Position numbers and translations under genes: made by a program. Below, in pieces: positions 24,959-37,228 of a stretch of 64,000 nt of DNA (within the stretch, counting starts at the first letter, position 1; each line of letters starts with the position of its first letter). Below the pieces are notes generated by a model that was not told the DNA's origin, did not search any database, and worked only from the letters and a program-made list of their open reading frames with translations. The stretch comes from Membranipora membranacea (lineage: Eukaryota; Bryozoa; Gymnolaemata; Cheilostomatida; Membraniporidae). Location of the stretch: assembly GCA_914767715.1 (NCBI GenBank), contig OU612066.1:35748283-35812282 (forward strand). The letters run 5' to 3'.

Positions 24959-27079
24959 ATGGTGAGGTTTGACAGCGGACCAGTTTGTGCTTTTATTTCT
25001 GGCTGCACTAGAGGACTTGGTAAGGGCATCGCTCTTGTGTTAGCCAAGGAACTTCAGACTGCCTCGATTGTTGTGCTCCTTGGCAGGACACCTTCAAAGC
25101 TTGAGGAGACTAAGGCTGAGATGCTACAGGCTAACTCGGGGCTGGATATCAGAGTTTATTGTGAATACGACTGCTCAAATCTAGATACAGAGAAGCTAAG
25201 AGTTTTTCTAGGTACATTAGACATTCCAAGTGTCATAAATGATGCTGTAGTTGTTCATAACGCAGCCACCTTCGGAGATGCTACGAGGAAATCAATGGAG
25301 GTGGGGTTACAGGAGTCAGCCGATTACATGATGACAAACTTTGCGTCAGCAGTTGCTACCAACAGTCTCATCATGGGTGCTTGCTCAGGCATCGAGAGGA
25401 AAACTATTGTAAATATAACAGCAGTTCCAGTTATCAAAAACTTTGCCGGAACAGCTTTGTACAGTGCAGGTAGGACAAAGTTTTAGCTGCTTATTATACA
25501 TATATTATATATTATAACGTAGCGATTGATTCTAAATAGCAGCACCTGACTCCATCATGTTGGGAAGGCGTGGAGGTTGATCAGTCAAAAACTTAGATGG
25601 TTGGGTATACACCATGACTGATGACAATCAATGGACACACATTTAATTGCCGTGTGCTGAGCAATGCAATCCACACATTTAGACCCAGCCCACAAAAAAA
25701 CATGAAGTCAGAATAATTGTAAGCATCTATAAATGTCAGAGCAGCTTGAGAAATGCATTGTGGGAATTAGAAATACAGTAAAGTTAGATGCAATGTGCAT
25801 ATTGATAATAATTTTGTCCATCATACTCTGACTATTTCATTCTCAACATACGTACTATTATATACTATACATCTTTGGTGGTACAACTTATCGATTCGCA
25901 AAATATTCAGTTACAACAATGTAATGGTAAATAGATTTTACTCCAGGCTCCAGCAGCCATTTTTATAGCCTGATTCTCCATGAATGCATTGTAGTGTCTC
26001 CATTTATAATGATCACCAGAACCTGCCCATCAGGCATTTCCTTTCTGGGCAGAAAATCAAGCTAGATGGACAAATCTGAATGTTGTACACGCAGGTAAAG
26101 CGGCGAGGGACATGTATGTCAAGGTCATGGCTCTGGAGTACCCTGATGTGAGAATCTTGACTTATGCTCCCGGCTTTGTGAACACGGATATGTTGGCTTA
26201 TGTACTAAATGACAGCTGCGATTCCAATCTGAAGCCTCAGATGGCAGGTTGGTAATGTAACTATCTTTTTACTTGATATAATGACATATCATAGGCAAAT
26301 CGCTCACTGTAAAAGGTGGTAGAAGAGTCAAGAGTCCATCTGGTCCCTTGATAACAAGGTATATAATTGCTGTGCTGTAATTGCTAGTGAAATTGTTGTC
26401 TGTGCACAAACATCTGTCATCATTACAACGGAATTGTGCAGCATTCTTATCATCGGTAAAGTCTCACAACCATCATTGTTTATATACAAAACGTAACATA
26501 TTTTCTCTCTGCTGGAAATGATACACCTGGTCAAGGCCATCGCCACGCTGTGTTCTATGGTTGTAGGACCGGGCCGCCAGTTTTGGTTTGTTGTCAGTTC
26601 ACAAGGGACTTGTTTGTTTGTGAATATTGAATACCATGGCCCCTGCTAGATCAAGTTTAATCCAATTGCCTGCTTTCCTTTTGCTCCCTTCCACTGGGCA
26701 CATCTGCGGCGTCACCAGTGGATGGGGGGCAGCTCCTAATGCAGGCAAATGGACCAAACTTGGTCTAAGCCCCTGCCAAACATGTTTGAAGTTCTCAGTC
26801 ATGATCTCACACTAAATGAAATGAGTGACCCATTTTTCTTCTTCTGATATCCCCCAGCTGAGGGCTATAAGGGGGGGGGGGGGTGGGAGTTGTTTGGGGA
26901 TATGCCATTGTTCTGTCACTTGTATGCTACTTGCCTGGTCACGAAGTTACGATTGGGTTTCTGTTGTTACAGGCGTCACGCCACTAGAACCTGCAGAGTC
27001 AGCCGGAAAGTTAATTCAGATCCTGAAAGCCGATAAGTTTACCTCTGGGTCGACAGTTGACTACTCTGACCAAATATAA
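24959..27079 (+). CDS. SPR: Sepiapterin reductase-like SDR enzyme
   Basis: Short-chain dehydrogenase of the family that makes the last NADPH-dependent reductions to tetrahydrobiopterin in the cytosol. Exons 24959-25469, 26095-26247, 26973-27079 (TAA). Phases close, giving 256 residues (human about 261). N-terminal nucleotide loop FISGCTRGLGKGIA, then LLGRTPSKLEE (NADP-type Arg) and the VHNAATFGD strand. The catalytic YxxxK is YSAGK (Y168, K172) followed by AARDMYVKVMALEYPDVR and YAPGFVNTDM, a strong sepiapterin-reductase signature. The usual active-site Ser, 13 residues before the Tyr, is Ala155 with Thr154 beside it. A MITE lies in intron 2. Orthology is well supported by the C-terminal half. 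Activity is uncertain because of the Ser change. Confidence 0.9.
26634..26783. mobile_element. MITE copy in SPR intron 2
   Basis: Ends TAGATCAAGTTTAATCCAAT and ATGGACCAAACTTGGTCTA are inverted copies, followed inward by TTGCCTGC/GCAGGCAA. Interior GC-rich. Same family as 11057-11188. No exact target duplication could be fixed. Confidence 0.65.
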
Positions 27080-27476
27080 ACATTATACGAATGGTCCGAA
27101 GCCACCTTCTCCTGACACTCAACGGGAAGACTATCAGAACTCACATCAGGGGTTAGATAGAATTTGGAGCACCTCGCCTGTTTTAGGAACTACTATCCCT
27201 CTACTGACCAGCCACCGGCATGAAAAGACATTCTCTCAAGTGAAATAATTTATTGGAAGAATGATTTTTCAGGTTCACCAGCTGTGTGTCTGGCTGTAAA
27301 TGAGCTGTAATTATAATTCAACAATTCAAATGTAACAATCACACTGATGGTTATGATATGAGCAGCAACAAAGAGGATGCCGAATTTTTCATGATTAGGC
27401 ACTACTCTGACATGTGTCAAAAACAATTAAAATGTTCCTTCCTGCCAAAAGTTTCTGATGTGAAAGGGATGGCTTG

Positions 27477-27560
27477 ACAAACATGTACTGCTTAACAAAG
27501 ATGTAATGCTTAACAAGCATGTAATGCTTAACAAACATTACTGCTTGACAAACATGTAAT
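27477..27560. repeat. Short tandem array, about 20-bp unit
   Basis: Four to five imperfect copies of a unit close to GCTTAACAAACATGTAAT, about 400 bp after the SPR stop codon. Confidence 0.6.
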
Positions 27561-29283
27561 GTTTATTCCCAGAGTTTGTTGGTCATTTCTATTATTATTT
27601 ATATTCAAACTAATATCCTGTTCAACTGAATGATAAATGGTTTATTAAACTGATTGTAATGGCACATACCATCCATATATTGGGTTACTTTTGGTTGATA
27701 GCGGAACTTGCTGGTTGGTGGCAAGTCAATTTATATTTGTCTTCTGGGAACTGTTCCCTCTGCACAGTGCCATAGTCAAAGATTGGCAACTCTTGTATTG
27801 TGACAGATTAAGTGAACTAGTTCTTTGACAAATATTTAAGGCAAAGCAAAGCCCATTGGCGTGGATTTCAGCTGTTTTTGATAATAAAACTCAAGGCTGA
27901 TCCTTGAATTTCATTTGTTCGATTCCAAGAATAAATATATCTGTATTTCATCTCGAATTCCTAGTATACATAATCACCTGTAGCTGAACTAGTTGCTTAC
28001 GCCTTCTCACTGTGGAGAGCACAACTATCACCGCATGACAGTAAATGGACCCGATGCACACAACTCAAGCTCAAACACAACCATGCTCAGAACCTGGACA
28101 TCAATCTGGAAGTTTTAGAATCAGTTTTACCTTTACTTACTGAAAAAAAAAAATAGTTTATACATGATCAATAGCAAATTGGACATTAAATTAAAATCAC
28201 CATAGTGTAATAATTGCATTAGATAGAGCCATGCAGGATGCAAAGCCCTAAAAAATATCCTTATAAATGATCAACACTATAGCAAACGGCAACAACCATG
28301 CGCCAATAGCAGAATTTCTCTAAACAAATTATTGGTTTGATCAACCTTCTTATTCATTGAATTGTACTATTCTTAGAATAGCATTTTCAACTCACCATTC
28401 TCCAATCAGGGAGCTGTATTTTCTAATAGACATTCTCACAATTTTCATTTGACATCGAGCTCAGTCCCTAGTAGCTTTTTGGAGTTTGCGCAATGTTTGA
28501 TTATTAAAAAAATCAATTTTCTGTGAGCAACAATTTGTATAAACTAGTGTCTTTTTCTTTTATTTGGTTGTTATTTCGAACATAACAACTTTTATTTATG
28601 CCTGTCTTGATAATATAAAACAATAAAACACTATGAAACAAATCCATAAATCAATGAATATTTTATTAGAGACTGCATTATATCCGGAAGAATGCATCTT
28701 GTTGTAACGGTTTTAGTCAGGTGACTGTCACGTGGTCATACAGTAAAGATGGCACCCTCTACTAGGGACAGCCAATCACATAGCAAATCACATAGACATC
28801 TATAAACTTAAATTATTAGAGGATTGAGGAGTTCATAAAATCCACTAAGTATTCCTAAATTGAGTGATTACTGTTTATAAGGCTATGAGTGAGCTGCTGT
28901 TCCTGGATTGAGTTCAGTGTTCTTATTAGAATGATAAGTTATAGTGGTAATGAACAATAAATTTTGGGAAAAGACTAAAGAGTAAAAATTATGCATGATT
29001 CATAATCAGCGGGATGTGATTTCTGCATAGAAAGAAGAGTAAAAACCATAAATAAGTTTAATATGCAAACATAAAAATAGAGATGATTGATTGGAAGGAG
29101 ACTTTGATGTTAACTGGGGTAGAGTTAGCTGCATCTTCTAGGAACCTGTGAACCAGGTGGCACAACTCCAGGGTTTGTTCAGCTCAACCCAATGGAAACA
29201 CAGTGATTGTGTGCTGTAAAAATTACAAGGGGAGCAATTACTAGAATATGAAATAGGAAAATGGAAAATATCTTCAACTTGGG

Positions 29284-29361
29284 TAATGGTATACCAGTAC
29301 CAAATCAGAAATGAATCCCGGCGCCGGCAGACATTTCTGATTTGGTACTGGAATACCATTC
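29284..29361. repeat. 78-bp imperfect palindrome
   Basis: Arms of about 29 bp (core CCAGTACCAAATCAGAAATG and its complement) enclose a GC-rich centre CCCGGCGCCGG. No flanking direct repeat found. Confidence 0.7.
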
Positions 29362-30997
29362 ATCCTAGCCAGGTCCTTGCGGAACAGGACTACAAATATC
29401 GTATGTCTACTGTGTGTTTGCACACCCCACACCCAGTGATATGATCCTCCTCTGCCTCCTCGATATGAAAAGGGCATGGATATAGGGCGCGGCATGAGTA
29501 CCATGGGTCCCAGTACCTGTACCCAAGAGAGAGTAACTCTCTCCGCTTCAAAGATGATGTTTTTTTGAAATTTTGTGATGATTAGTGGGGAGTCAGATTT
29601 ACAAGGAGAACAATACCAAATAATCAAAACGATAGCAGGGTTTATAGCCATAACCATGCTAGCACAAATGGAGAGGATTCTAGGATATGCAAGCCTATAG
29701 TTTGTCCATGTTCAGATTTTAGGGTGGTTGATACAGGACATGGGCGAAATACAGGCTTGCATGTCTCATGAGGCCATTGAGGGAATATAAAGCAAAACAT
29801 AGGCCATCAAATAAGCAGTCTACTTTGCGTGCCCCAAAACTTACCAGTTCTATCCTTAGGATCGTTTCATGGCAGCAGTGTGGCTACAGTTGTTATAAAA
29901 AAACTTTCTGTGAATCATAATATCATTATTAACTAAATTATGGTAGATGCCAAGCGTTTATCTATAAATCCATCACCATAACAATTATAGTTTAATAAAC
30001 CAATCAGTAAGTTTTATAGCTTATATACTTACCATTCACTGGTTCCTTTAAGTCTGCGAATGTTGAGGTCTGGTGTGGATCTTCTGAAAGATAATATATA
30101 CGGTAACCAAAGTCGCATTAGCAACGTGATTAAGTACGATAGCCTAGGGCAGGATGAGAATATTAATTGGACCTAATTTAGAGATCCAACGATGCTGAAT
30201 TCACTTGGTGACTTCGGGGTTTTATTACTCTTTTTTTTTATGAACTGATATTGAGAATTCTTCCAACATCTGATTTAAGATGGAACATGTATTTAGTGAA
30301 TCTTCACGCCAAATTTTTAATCACATGAAAAATTTCTTCCTGTAGTTCTCTTCATAGATCACAATGGGACAAGGCCAAGGGGAGCATCTCTAAATGCAAG
30401 CAAATGGATCAAACTTTATACTTGCTGGACTCCTATATTAAACGAACAAATGAGCTGCCAAAAGGGTGAAAATTAGAATGTTGCCAGATCTTCCCTAGTG
30501 CCATGGTATTATTGAATAAAAACTAACATTCAATTTGGACCAAGCAGGAACAGGAGTGAGCTTTGCCTGAGACAAGTGCTGGGAGATTACCTAGGACGGA
30601 CCTGATAGCAAGGTAAATACCCTATTACATAGTACTTCACACTTGACAAGTCAAACCAGACCTTTTATCTCACACTGTAAATGTTTGATTTTTGTGAATG
30701 GGTAAAACTATAATTTTTGTTGATGATTCAGATCAGAACAAAGTTTTTAGCAAATTGATGCGAGTCGTTAAATATAGTCACTCTTTATTGAATTTGAATG
30801 TGATATTAGTTGCCGCGCCAAGAGCCATGACCATAATTCAAAGCATTCGTATCAGTATAAGTTGGAAATGCAAAGAACCAGTGTACAATTTGTATGAAGA
30901 TCTGATTTTTCAGCAAAGACAGAGAACTAGGTTAATAGGATTAAGGATTCAGTAAATTTTATAATGTCTTGGTGTACTGATTATATCATACTCACAA

Positions 30998-31416
30998 TCA
31001 ATGGACACTAAACTGGATATTAAACCCAGGTCGCTGTCCGTGAGCACGTAGCTTAACAGTAAGTTGAGTGCAACTATCTGAGACTGTTGTGTCAAAAAAT
31101 ACGAAAGGAAGGGCTTGTGTTATCCTGCTTTCACTTGTGTGAAAAATCTCCTTCCCATCACACCGCACTGTGAAGTCAGTGACTGTATTACCTCGCCTGT
31201 CCACGTATAGCGTATCCATTGTGTCCTCTTTTCCTATATTGAAGGCATTTGCTGACATGGACAGTGTGATTTCAGTCCACAAAGAAGGCATACGAACAGT
31301 AACAGAGGCGGTGTCCCCATCACCAAACTTTTCAGGAAAGCGGGGACTGAGAATGTTGAAGACGTCGCTGTTGTCGAGGTCATAGACTGTCCCACTTTTA
31401 GTCAGATACACATCTG
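30998..31416 (-). CDS. Terminal exon of an unrecognised gene (beta-rich domain)
   Basis: After the acceptor TTATCTTAG the frame runs about 139 residues to TGA. It is rich in alternating hydrophobic/polar strands (TASVTVRMPSLWTEITLSMS, TDFTVRCDGKEIF, SCTQLTVKLRAHG) with two Cys, resembling an extracellular beta-sandwich. No family is named. A minus-strand segment near 31677-31724, between CAG and GTAAGT, has a hydrophobic reading RKTVIVLAVLLWELC that could be a signal peptide. Its phase does not join this exon, so upstream exons remain unknown. Confidence 0.45.
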
Positions 31417-32462
31417 CTAAGATAAAAAAAAACACAAATAAGATATAAATGCTATGCTAATAGAAGGTGCTATTCAGACCTACTTCAAATTTTCCTGCTA
31501 GGGTAGATCTGGACAGTCAATACTGGTTCATAGCACAGACCTCAATTAAGCCAGCAGGGACTTAGAGTGATGCAGCCATTAATCCACTATGAAGATGGAT
31601 CCACACGAAGGAATGACTTAAATTACCTAAAACATACGGAACAAAAAGAATATAAAAAACTTACCAATACCATCTGCAGAGCTCCCAGAGAAGGACAGCC
31701 AGAACAATCACAGTCTTTCTAACTGAAAATAAAGATTTGTAGGCATTTGACTAAAAGTGTTACATGTAAAAGTCATCAGTTATGGTGTAAGTTTATTATA
31801 TAACAACTCAAATAAATACCACCTCCTCCAAAGTAATCCAGGTGTTATCACAATTTCGACAACAACAACAACATAAATGTACATGAAAAACGTCATGATG
31901 TAGGCCTCATCTAATAATTCTCAATTCCCAAGTCAACTTTTGCTGTCTGGTGTCTTTTAGATTAGTGCTAGGAACATATGAGTGAGACAATTGTAATTGG
32001 TCCCCAAATCAGACAACCTTTAGTACAATAATGTAGCTTAATGAAATTGCTAGAACAATGATTTCTAAGGGTTGAAAAACTTTAGCCGAAGCTTTGTTCA
32101 GTGGAAGGTCGGGGGAAGGACAAGATATGCTAATCAGATCCAATATTCAAGGAGATGTTTCACAGTGCAAGTGCCAACCGATGAACTCACAGTCACAGAG
32201 AGTTCATTGTGCCCACACGCATGTAATTCTCTACTTACTGTATCCCCTCAGTGACTCCGAGCCGGACACTCGATTGAAATACATAATTCCAGTAGTAGAA
32301 GTCCTACTTTTATATACTTCTTACTATACTCAAATCCCTGATCTTAGCAAGTAGTGAAAGGTGAGCTATTTCTTGCTTCTACTACTACTGGGATAAGTAA
32401 ACTCCTTGATTGAACGGATTGAGTTACAATGACTCCTGCCCTGTTTATTGATTGTGTTCAAT

Positions 32463-32489
32463 CAGGGAGAATGGAATCCATTCTCCCTG
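32463..32489. mobile_element. 27-bp palindromic insert with 7-bp duplication
   Basis: Perfect arms CAGGGAGAATGG and CCATTCTCCCTG around AAT. GTTCAAT directly repeated on each side (32456-32462, 32490-32496). Shares the end CAGGGAGAAT with inserts at 46179 and 51560. Confidence 0.8.
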
Positions 32490-32884
32490 GTTCAATAAAC
32501 TGAATAGTACAATTCGTTGATTGTGTTTTATTAAGAGTCAGTACTAATACAGATATAGTGCTCTGCGGGGTTTCTAACCTACCCACAAACAAGCTTGCCC
32601 AGAATGTTTGACTCTGAGGGATTAGCATCTCGAATATTCTGACTACAGTGTATTTAACTGCGAATTTAAACTGGAAATCCCAATTTCACTTTGGGAAAAT
32701 CCTGAACTGCAACTACAGTCTGTTGAAAATTAGGAAGTTAGGCTGCCAATTCCTTATGCTCCGAATTTATAACATACTTTGAAGCAGTCTAGGAAAATCC
32801 GAACAAAATAAATGTTAGCACTGGATTATCTCCTTTCTTATCAGAAGGAGACAACTTGTGAGAATGCTCTTTTAAATCTGCCAT

Positions 32885-32967
32885 AATAATGTGGTTAATT
32901 TTGTAAATGGCTGGCCTGCCCAGACTATAGGACAAACATTTACAAAATTAACCAAATTATTATGTGA
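32885..32967. repeat. 83-bp hairpin
   Basis: Arms CATAATAATGTGGTTAATTT and its near complement continue to about 28 bp each, with two mismatches and a 27-base loop. No target duplication seen. Confidence 0.65.
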
Positions 32968-33877
32968 TGGGTTGGTGTGGGAGGCCATTTATTTGGGGTT
33001 TATTGGTGAGTAGATAGGTGGGTGTCTCCCCCCCCCCCACCAATCCCAGACACCCTGCCCAGGCCAGTCCTCTTATTATCTGATGGATCTATTTGAATAG
33101 GCATGGTGGGCAGATACAGGGGCTCAAAAGCCTGTTTTTATACACTTCACACTCCTATTAAATGTATACCCCTGGGCACATTGGAACTAGATTCTTTTGG
33201 TCTGCATCATAGGTTTTGAAAATTTAGTTTGAACGAGTGAGGTTTATTATATGAGTGAGGTTTATTTTCTATATTTATTTTCTTTTCAAAATCTGTTGGG
33301 TCCACAATTCACTCTTATCTTTCTCTCATAGATAAATAGCCATAGCAAGGTCTTGGTCCAAATAGCTGGTCAGAATAGTTGGACGGAGCAAGGAGGGGTG
33401 GAAAATTTAATTCTTCTATAAAAATAATGCTAAAAAGCGTGATAAAAACCATTTTGTTCATCAAACATCCAAATTAGCCAATATAAATTTAACTGAGGTT
33501 GACAATCAATTGAGGTGGAGCAGTCATATATTGATGTGGTCTAAGCAGACAGTATGGAACTCAAATCATGTGGGTTATAGCAAAGAACCATCATTGAAAC
33601 TCGAGCATGATGGTCAGGAACAGACAGTTGTATCAAATCCACACCATTTTTAGCTCTGAATTTTATTTTGATTAATGACAACACAACCGCAATAATAGCA
33701 CATCTAGGTCAATTCCAGAACACCAAACCTGTTTGAAAGATGTGATTTGGGAAATAAGGACACTTTACAAGAGATTATCAACCAAATTATAGTGACTTGA
33801 TCGTAATCAAAACATGTCCAATTGACAATGGAATAATTTTCATTAAATGCAGATTAAAAGCACAGTCATTATGAGTG

Positions 33878-35441
33878 TCATATGCCATAAGGATCTTTAG
33901 TGAGCTTGAATTTGATGAGATATTCTGGGTAGGCAGCGCAGTCATCGAACACGACATACATGCCTGGATCATCCACATCATCCACTACAGAGTCATACTG
34001 TCCTCCGCCAGGATTTGTTGGTGCGGCCTTCATATCTCCCTTACCAAGACAGTAATCTCCAGTTACAACAGACACCTGGAACATGTGTTTCTCGCCTCTC
34101 GTGTTCGGTACCGAATACCCATTACGCATCGAGTATTCAGACGTCGTAGCGAAGTAGCATCCCCTTCCGAATTTAAATACAGCTGTAACATGACACCAAT
34201 GACAGGAATAGATAATTGTTAGCCAGCTCTTTTATATTTCACCACAAAATTTGTAGAGGCTGAGTTTTTACATCTTTGCAATGAATTTCCGTAATGTGTA
34301 AAGGGCATTCTTGAAGAGGTTAGTACTCCCCAAAACAAAGAAAGTAGCCGCGTGACAAGGCTAGGGTGAGGGCACTTGAGGAAGATCAAACTTCAAACAA
34401 GCGAAAAACTTTATCAATATGAATGACACTCTTTTACCTGCATATCCACGATCAAATTTACTGTTAGCTATGGCTACGACAGACTCTTGTGCAGCGCCAT
34501 GCCATAATGGAGTTGTCTCCACAGCAGCTATTGTTCTGCTAAGCTCCGAGGCTCTGTGCTTGAGATGAATGCAGTATTTCTCATAGTAACTTTCATTTTC
34601 CACTCTCCACACCTTCCCATCAGAATAGTGCAAATAAAAATATGTGACATCAGCAGCTGAACACTTGGGATATAGAGAGTTGCTCGTTGATAAAAACGCT
34701 GACTAGCTCTGCAAGTTCGGTTAGACAAAGAATTGAGTCATTTAGATAGATAAAGAGAGGTAAAGATTTAATATAAAGATTCTTCTAACAAAAGACCTTT
34801 TGAACACTGTTAGAGTTAGATTGGGGCATAATGCTATTATAAGGAGAGGTATACACACTAGGGTGCTGGGACTGGAACAATCAACCGTGAAAGCTCCCCC
34901 AGTGGGACTCGAAGTCTCAAACTCACAACTCCTGCGGCACTTATCGCCTGCAAAGAATAGCAAGCGCGCTTACCGATTGCGCCATCTCACCATCCCAAAA
35001 ACGTGTGAAAGCATAACATCATTGCCAGCCTCAATCAAGAAAACATTCAGATTTTTTTCCATTGCTCTAGATGCATTTGGTTCTGGAACTGGTTCTCAAT
35101 TGAGTAAAACAATTTTCGTTGCAAATTTATTGTAAGTGCAAGTGTACAATGAAGCTGGTCATGGGAAACGGCTGTACTATATGAGTGGGGAATACCTGTA
35201 TAATCTCAACCTCATAACCGCCTTTAGTTCTGAGAATGTTGTTGACCACCTTGTTGTATTCTGTACAACCAGAGGAGAGAGGTATGAACTTCTCACCATC
35301 TAGAGTCCAGTGTGAGGGAGGCTCAAACTCTGGAACAAGAAGCCGGATTGATGTAACAGTGTTACGGTTACTCCTTGGATCAAGATATGCTTAAATGTAC
35401 ATGGCAGAATATTGATGCTCACTTCTTCCAATGCAGCGCAT
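33878..35441 (-). CDS. Short PARP catalytic-domain protein (ARTD, PARP14/15-like)
   Basis: ADP-ribosyltransferase fold. Exons: 35441-35423, 35329-35196, 34702-34438, 34182-33878 (TGA). Phases close, giving 240 residues. The start (MRCIGR) is the only ATG that joins exon 2 in phase. Domain start is HWTLDGEKFIPLSSGCTEYN, then the helix VENESYYEKYCIHLK. The NAD-binding His is in LWHG and the Tyr in FGRGCYFATTSEYS. The donor-loop/strand region reads VSVVTGDYCLGKGD. The C-terminal signature is YDSVVDDVDDPGMYVVFDD followed by AAYPEYLIKF, the form seen in mono-ADP-ribosylating PARP14/15-type enzymes rather than PARP1. No macro, WWE or zinc-finger exons are seen upstream, so it appears to be a free-standing catalytic domain. 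A SINE sits in intron 2. Confidence 0.85.
34858..34998 (-). repeat. tRNA-derived SINE in PARP intron 2
   Basis: On the minus strand the A-box-like GGCGCAATCGGTAAGCGCGC is followed by the B-box-like GACTTCGAGTCCC. The tail shares AGTCCCACTGGGGGA with the copy at 6482-6600. Confidence 0.65.
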
Positions 35442-35912
35442 GATTACGGAAGGCTTGGCCTTCAAGTTGAAACAGTCCATATCATGTCAAAGTATAAAAT
35501 ACTACTATGGGATTCTAAGATTAGCAATTGGAAAGCCAGATGGATGCATCTCTGTGCAAAGGCGGGACTCAAGTTAATCTAATAACAATGGATGGAAGAG
35601 TAGAAAATAAGTCTGTTTGTGAACTCTGTCTTCTGTTCTCTCCCTTATAAGTTCACATACATGAACTAGCAAGTTAGCAGTGTCAGACTGTCTTCCACAT
35701 ATCAATCAATTATCAACCTCAATAACCTAAAGACATGCCTGCTGTGTTTTATAAAGAGGCTGGAATGAGCAAAATATGACGCGGGTTGACAACCCCAAGC
35801 AGCGAAAATCAGATTTGGTAATTAGGGTCAACGACTCGTCCTTTTTTTCGAGATGTGAGAAGGTTGGTAGAGCAATCGGTGAGCACATGCCTTTCTCTGT
35901 CAGGCGTATGTT

Positions 35913-36364
35913 TTAGCTCCCAGCACCCTTGGGTGTGTTTACTCTTACTTCACCTTTATTGTAGTTGACCGTAACGTTAAGTCCAAAGTTACTTAGTATT
36001 CCCCCAGTGTTTACAGATGTGGCAGTGCTTCCTTGTGAGCTCTGTGAACTCGTGAAATCAGCTCTGGGTTGAGACCTACAACAGTAAAGGAGGTTAGGTC
36101 TGATTTTAAAGTATTCCGTCAATCATGCTGTCTTACTCAAATATTATATCATAACAAAGATTTCAATTTATACATTATGACATAGTCGTAGAAGCAATTT
36201 ATGCCTGGTAAGACCTGGATAATAGCTATAGGTATGTAACACTACACCAAATTTTTACCTCTTCCATAAAAAAAACTTTACCTCAACAGTTTCTCGAGGC
36301 TTACTACTCACGGGTTATGCCTATGTGCTCCCTGAAATAAGTTACCCAGTGCATCGGCCATCAT
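35913..36364 (-). CDS. Small two-exon ORF, 71 residues, unknown
   Basis: Exons 36364-36312 and 36075-35913 (TAA), donor CCC/GTGAGT and acceptor TTGTAG, phase 2 closes. It begins MMADALGNLFQGAHRHNP and ends VNTPKGAGS, Ser/Thr-rich in the middle, with no transmembrane segment. A TTTTTTCAG acceptor lies six bases before the first ATG, so more coding or 5' UTR may lie upstream. It lies 0.5 kb upstream of the PARP start on the same strand, but its stop codon separates the two frames. Family not recognised. Confidence 0.4.
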
Positions 36365-36854
36365 GCAGTGCTGAAAAACAGGCCAAGCGACTTAGAGTTT
36401 TGCTGCCGAAAACTGTTCCCTGGTGCTGCTGTAGTTAAAATCTAACTGCAGTAAAGCTCAGTCAGCTCAAATAGAAACTTCCTTGTAATACAACATCGCA
36501 TTATATTAGTATGTATATAAATCAGTATAATACCATATCGCTTACCAAATCAATAGGGCTGAATGGTCCTTTTTACAACTGCTATTCAGCATTCAGTATC
36601 AATATTTGTTTATTTCAAAAATGTAAATTTATGCTTGAGATTTTTTTTATTGTGACTGTTTAATCTTTTACATGACTGTTTTTATACAAGGAAGGTACCA
36701 AATGAGCAACGCTATTCAACATTTGTTCAGTTCTCTTCAATTTGTTTGTTGAATTAACAAAACGATGACATGTAAGAAGTTTATGTAAGATTGGCTTAGA
36801 ATAAAGTTGCATAGCTCTTCTGTGCATGAATTGTTGATTGTGGTGTTCTCCACA

Positions 36855-37085
36855 TCAGGGAAGGTAACTCCCATACCCTGCATTGGGCGGCGAAATATTA
36901 TTTTGCCTTATTGGCAAGGCCGAAATGTCTGCGCCAGTTTTGCTCTCAGTTTGCAGGCAGGTCGGAGCACACCTGGGGGCCAACCAAACCCCAGTAGATG
37001 ATAGACTGCAGTTTGATTCGAACCCACGACCTTCAACACAGAGCCTTTTTAAACAATTGTAAACTGTCTTTGGCGGATTTACCAA
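36855..37085 (-). repeat. SINE-like tRNA-derived repeat
   Basis: On the minus strand TAATTGGTAAATCCGCC resembles an A box and GTGGGTTCGAATC is a good B box. A non-tRNA tail follows with GGTTTGGTTGGCCCCCAGG. A different subfamily from the copies at 6.5 and 34.9 kb. Confidence 0.5.
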
Positions 37086-37228
37086 TTAACTGCTATCTTA
37101 TCTTATCACTTGCGTGTTGAAAACGGTGCTCTAACCAACTGGGCTACCTCCTACTGGTTGGCTGAGACCGCTAACGATCGGATATTGTATGAAATGATTA
37201 GCTCAACGATATATCATTATCTAGAAAC

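Larger units (their letters stand above)
27080..30997. other. Gene-poor stretch
   Basis: SPR 3' UTR, then AT-rich DNA. A palindrome lies at 29284-29361 (see repeats). A 51-bp stretch on the minus strand, 30083-30033, is bounded by TTTCAG and GTAAGT and could be a small exon. It has open frames but no partner exon could be joined. A half MITE is at 30396-30425. Confidence 0.35.
31417..33877. other. Intergenic DNA
   Basis: No supported exon apart from the possible signal-peptide segment near 31.7 kb. Contains the short inserts and palindromes listed at 32463 and 32885, and a C-run near 33030. Confidence 0.35.

Noticed and set aside
26321-26815. Open frames on both strands in SPR intron 2
   Set aside because: They lie wholly or partly in a MITE and read its TIRs in both directions.
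29274-29657. 127-codon minus-strand frame
   Set aside because: Crosses the 78-bp palindrome and has low-complexity composition with no recognisable domain.
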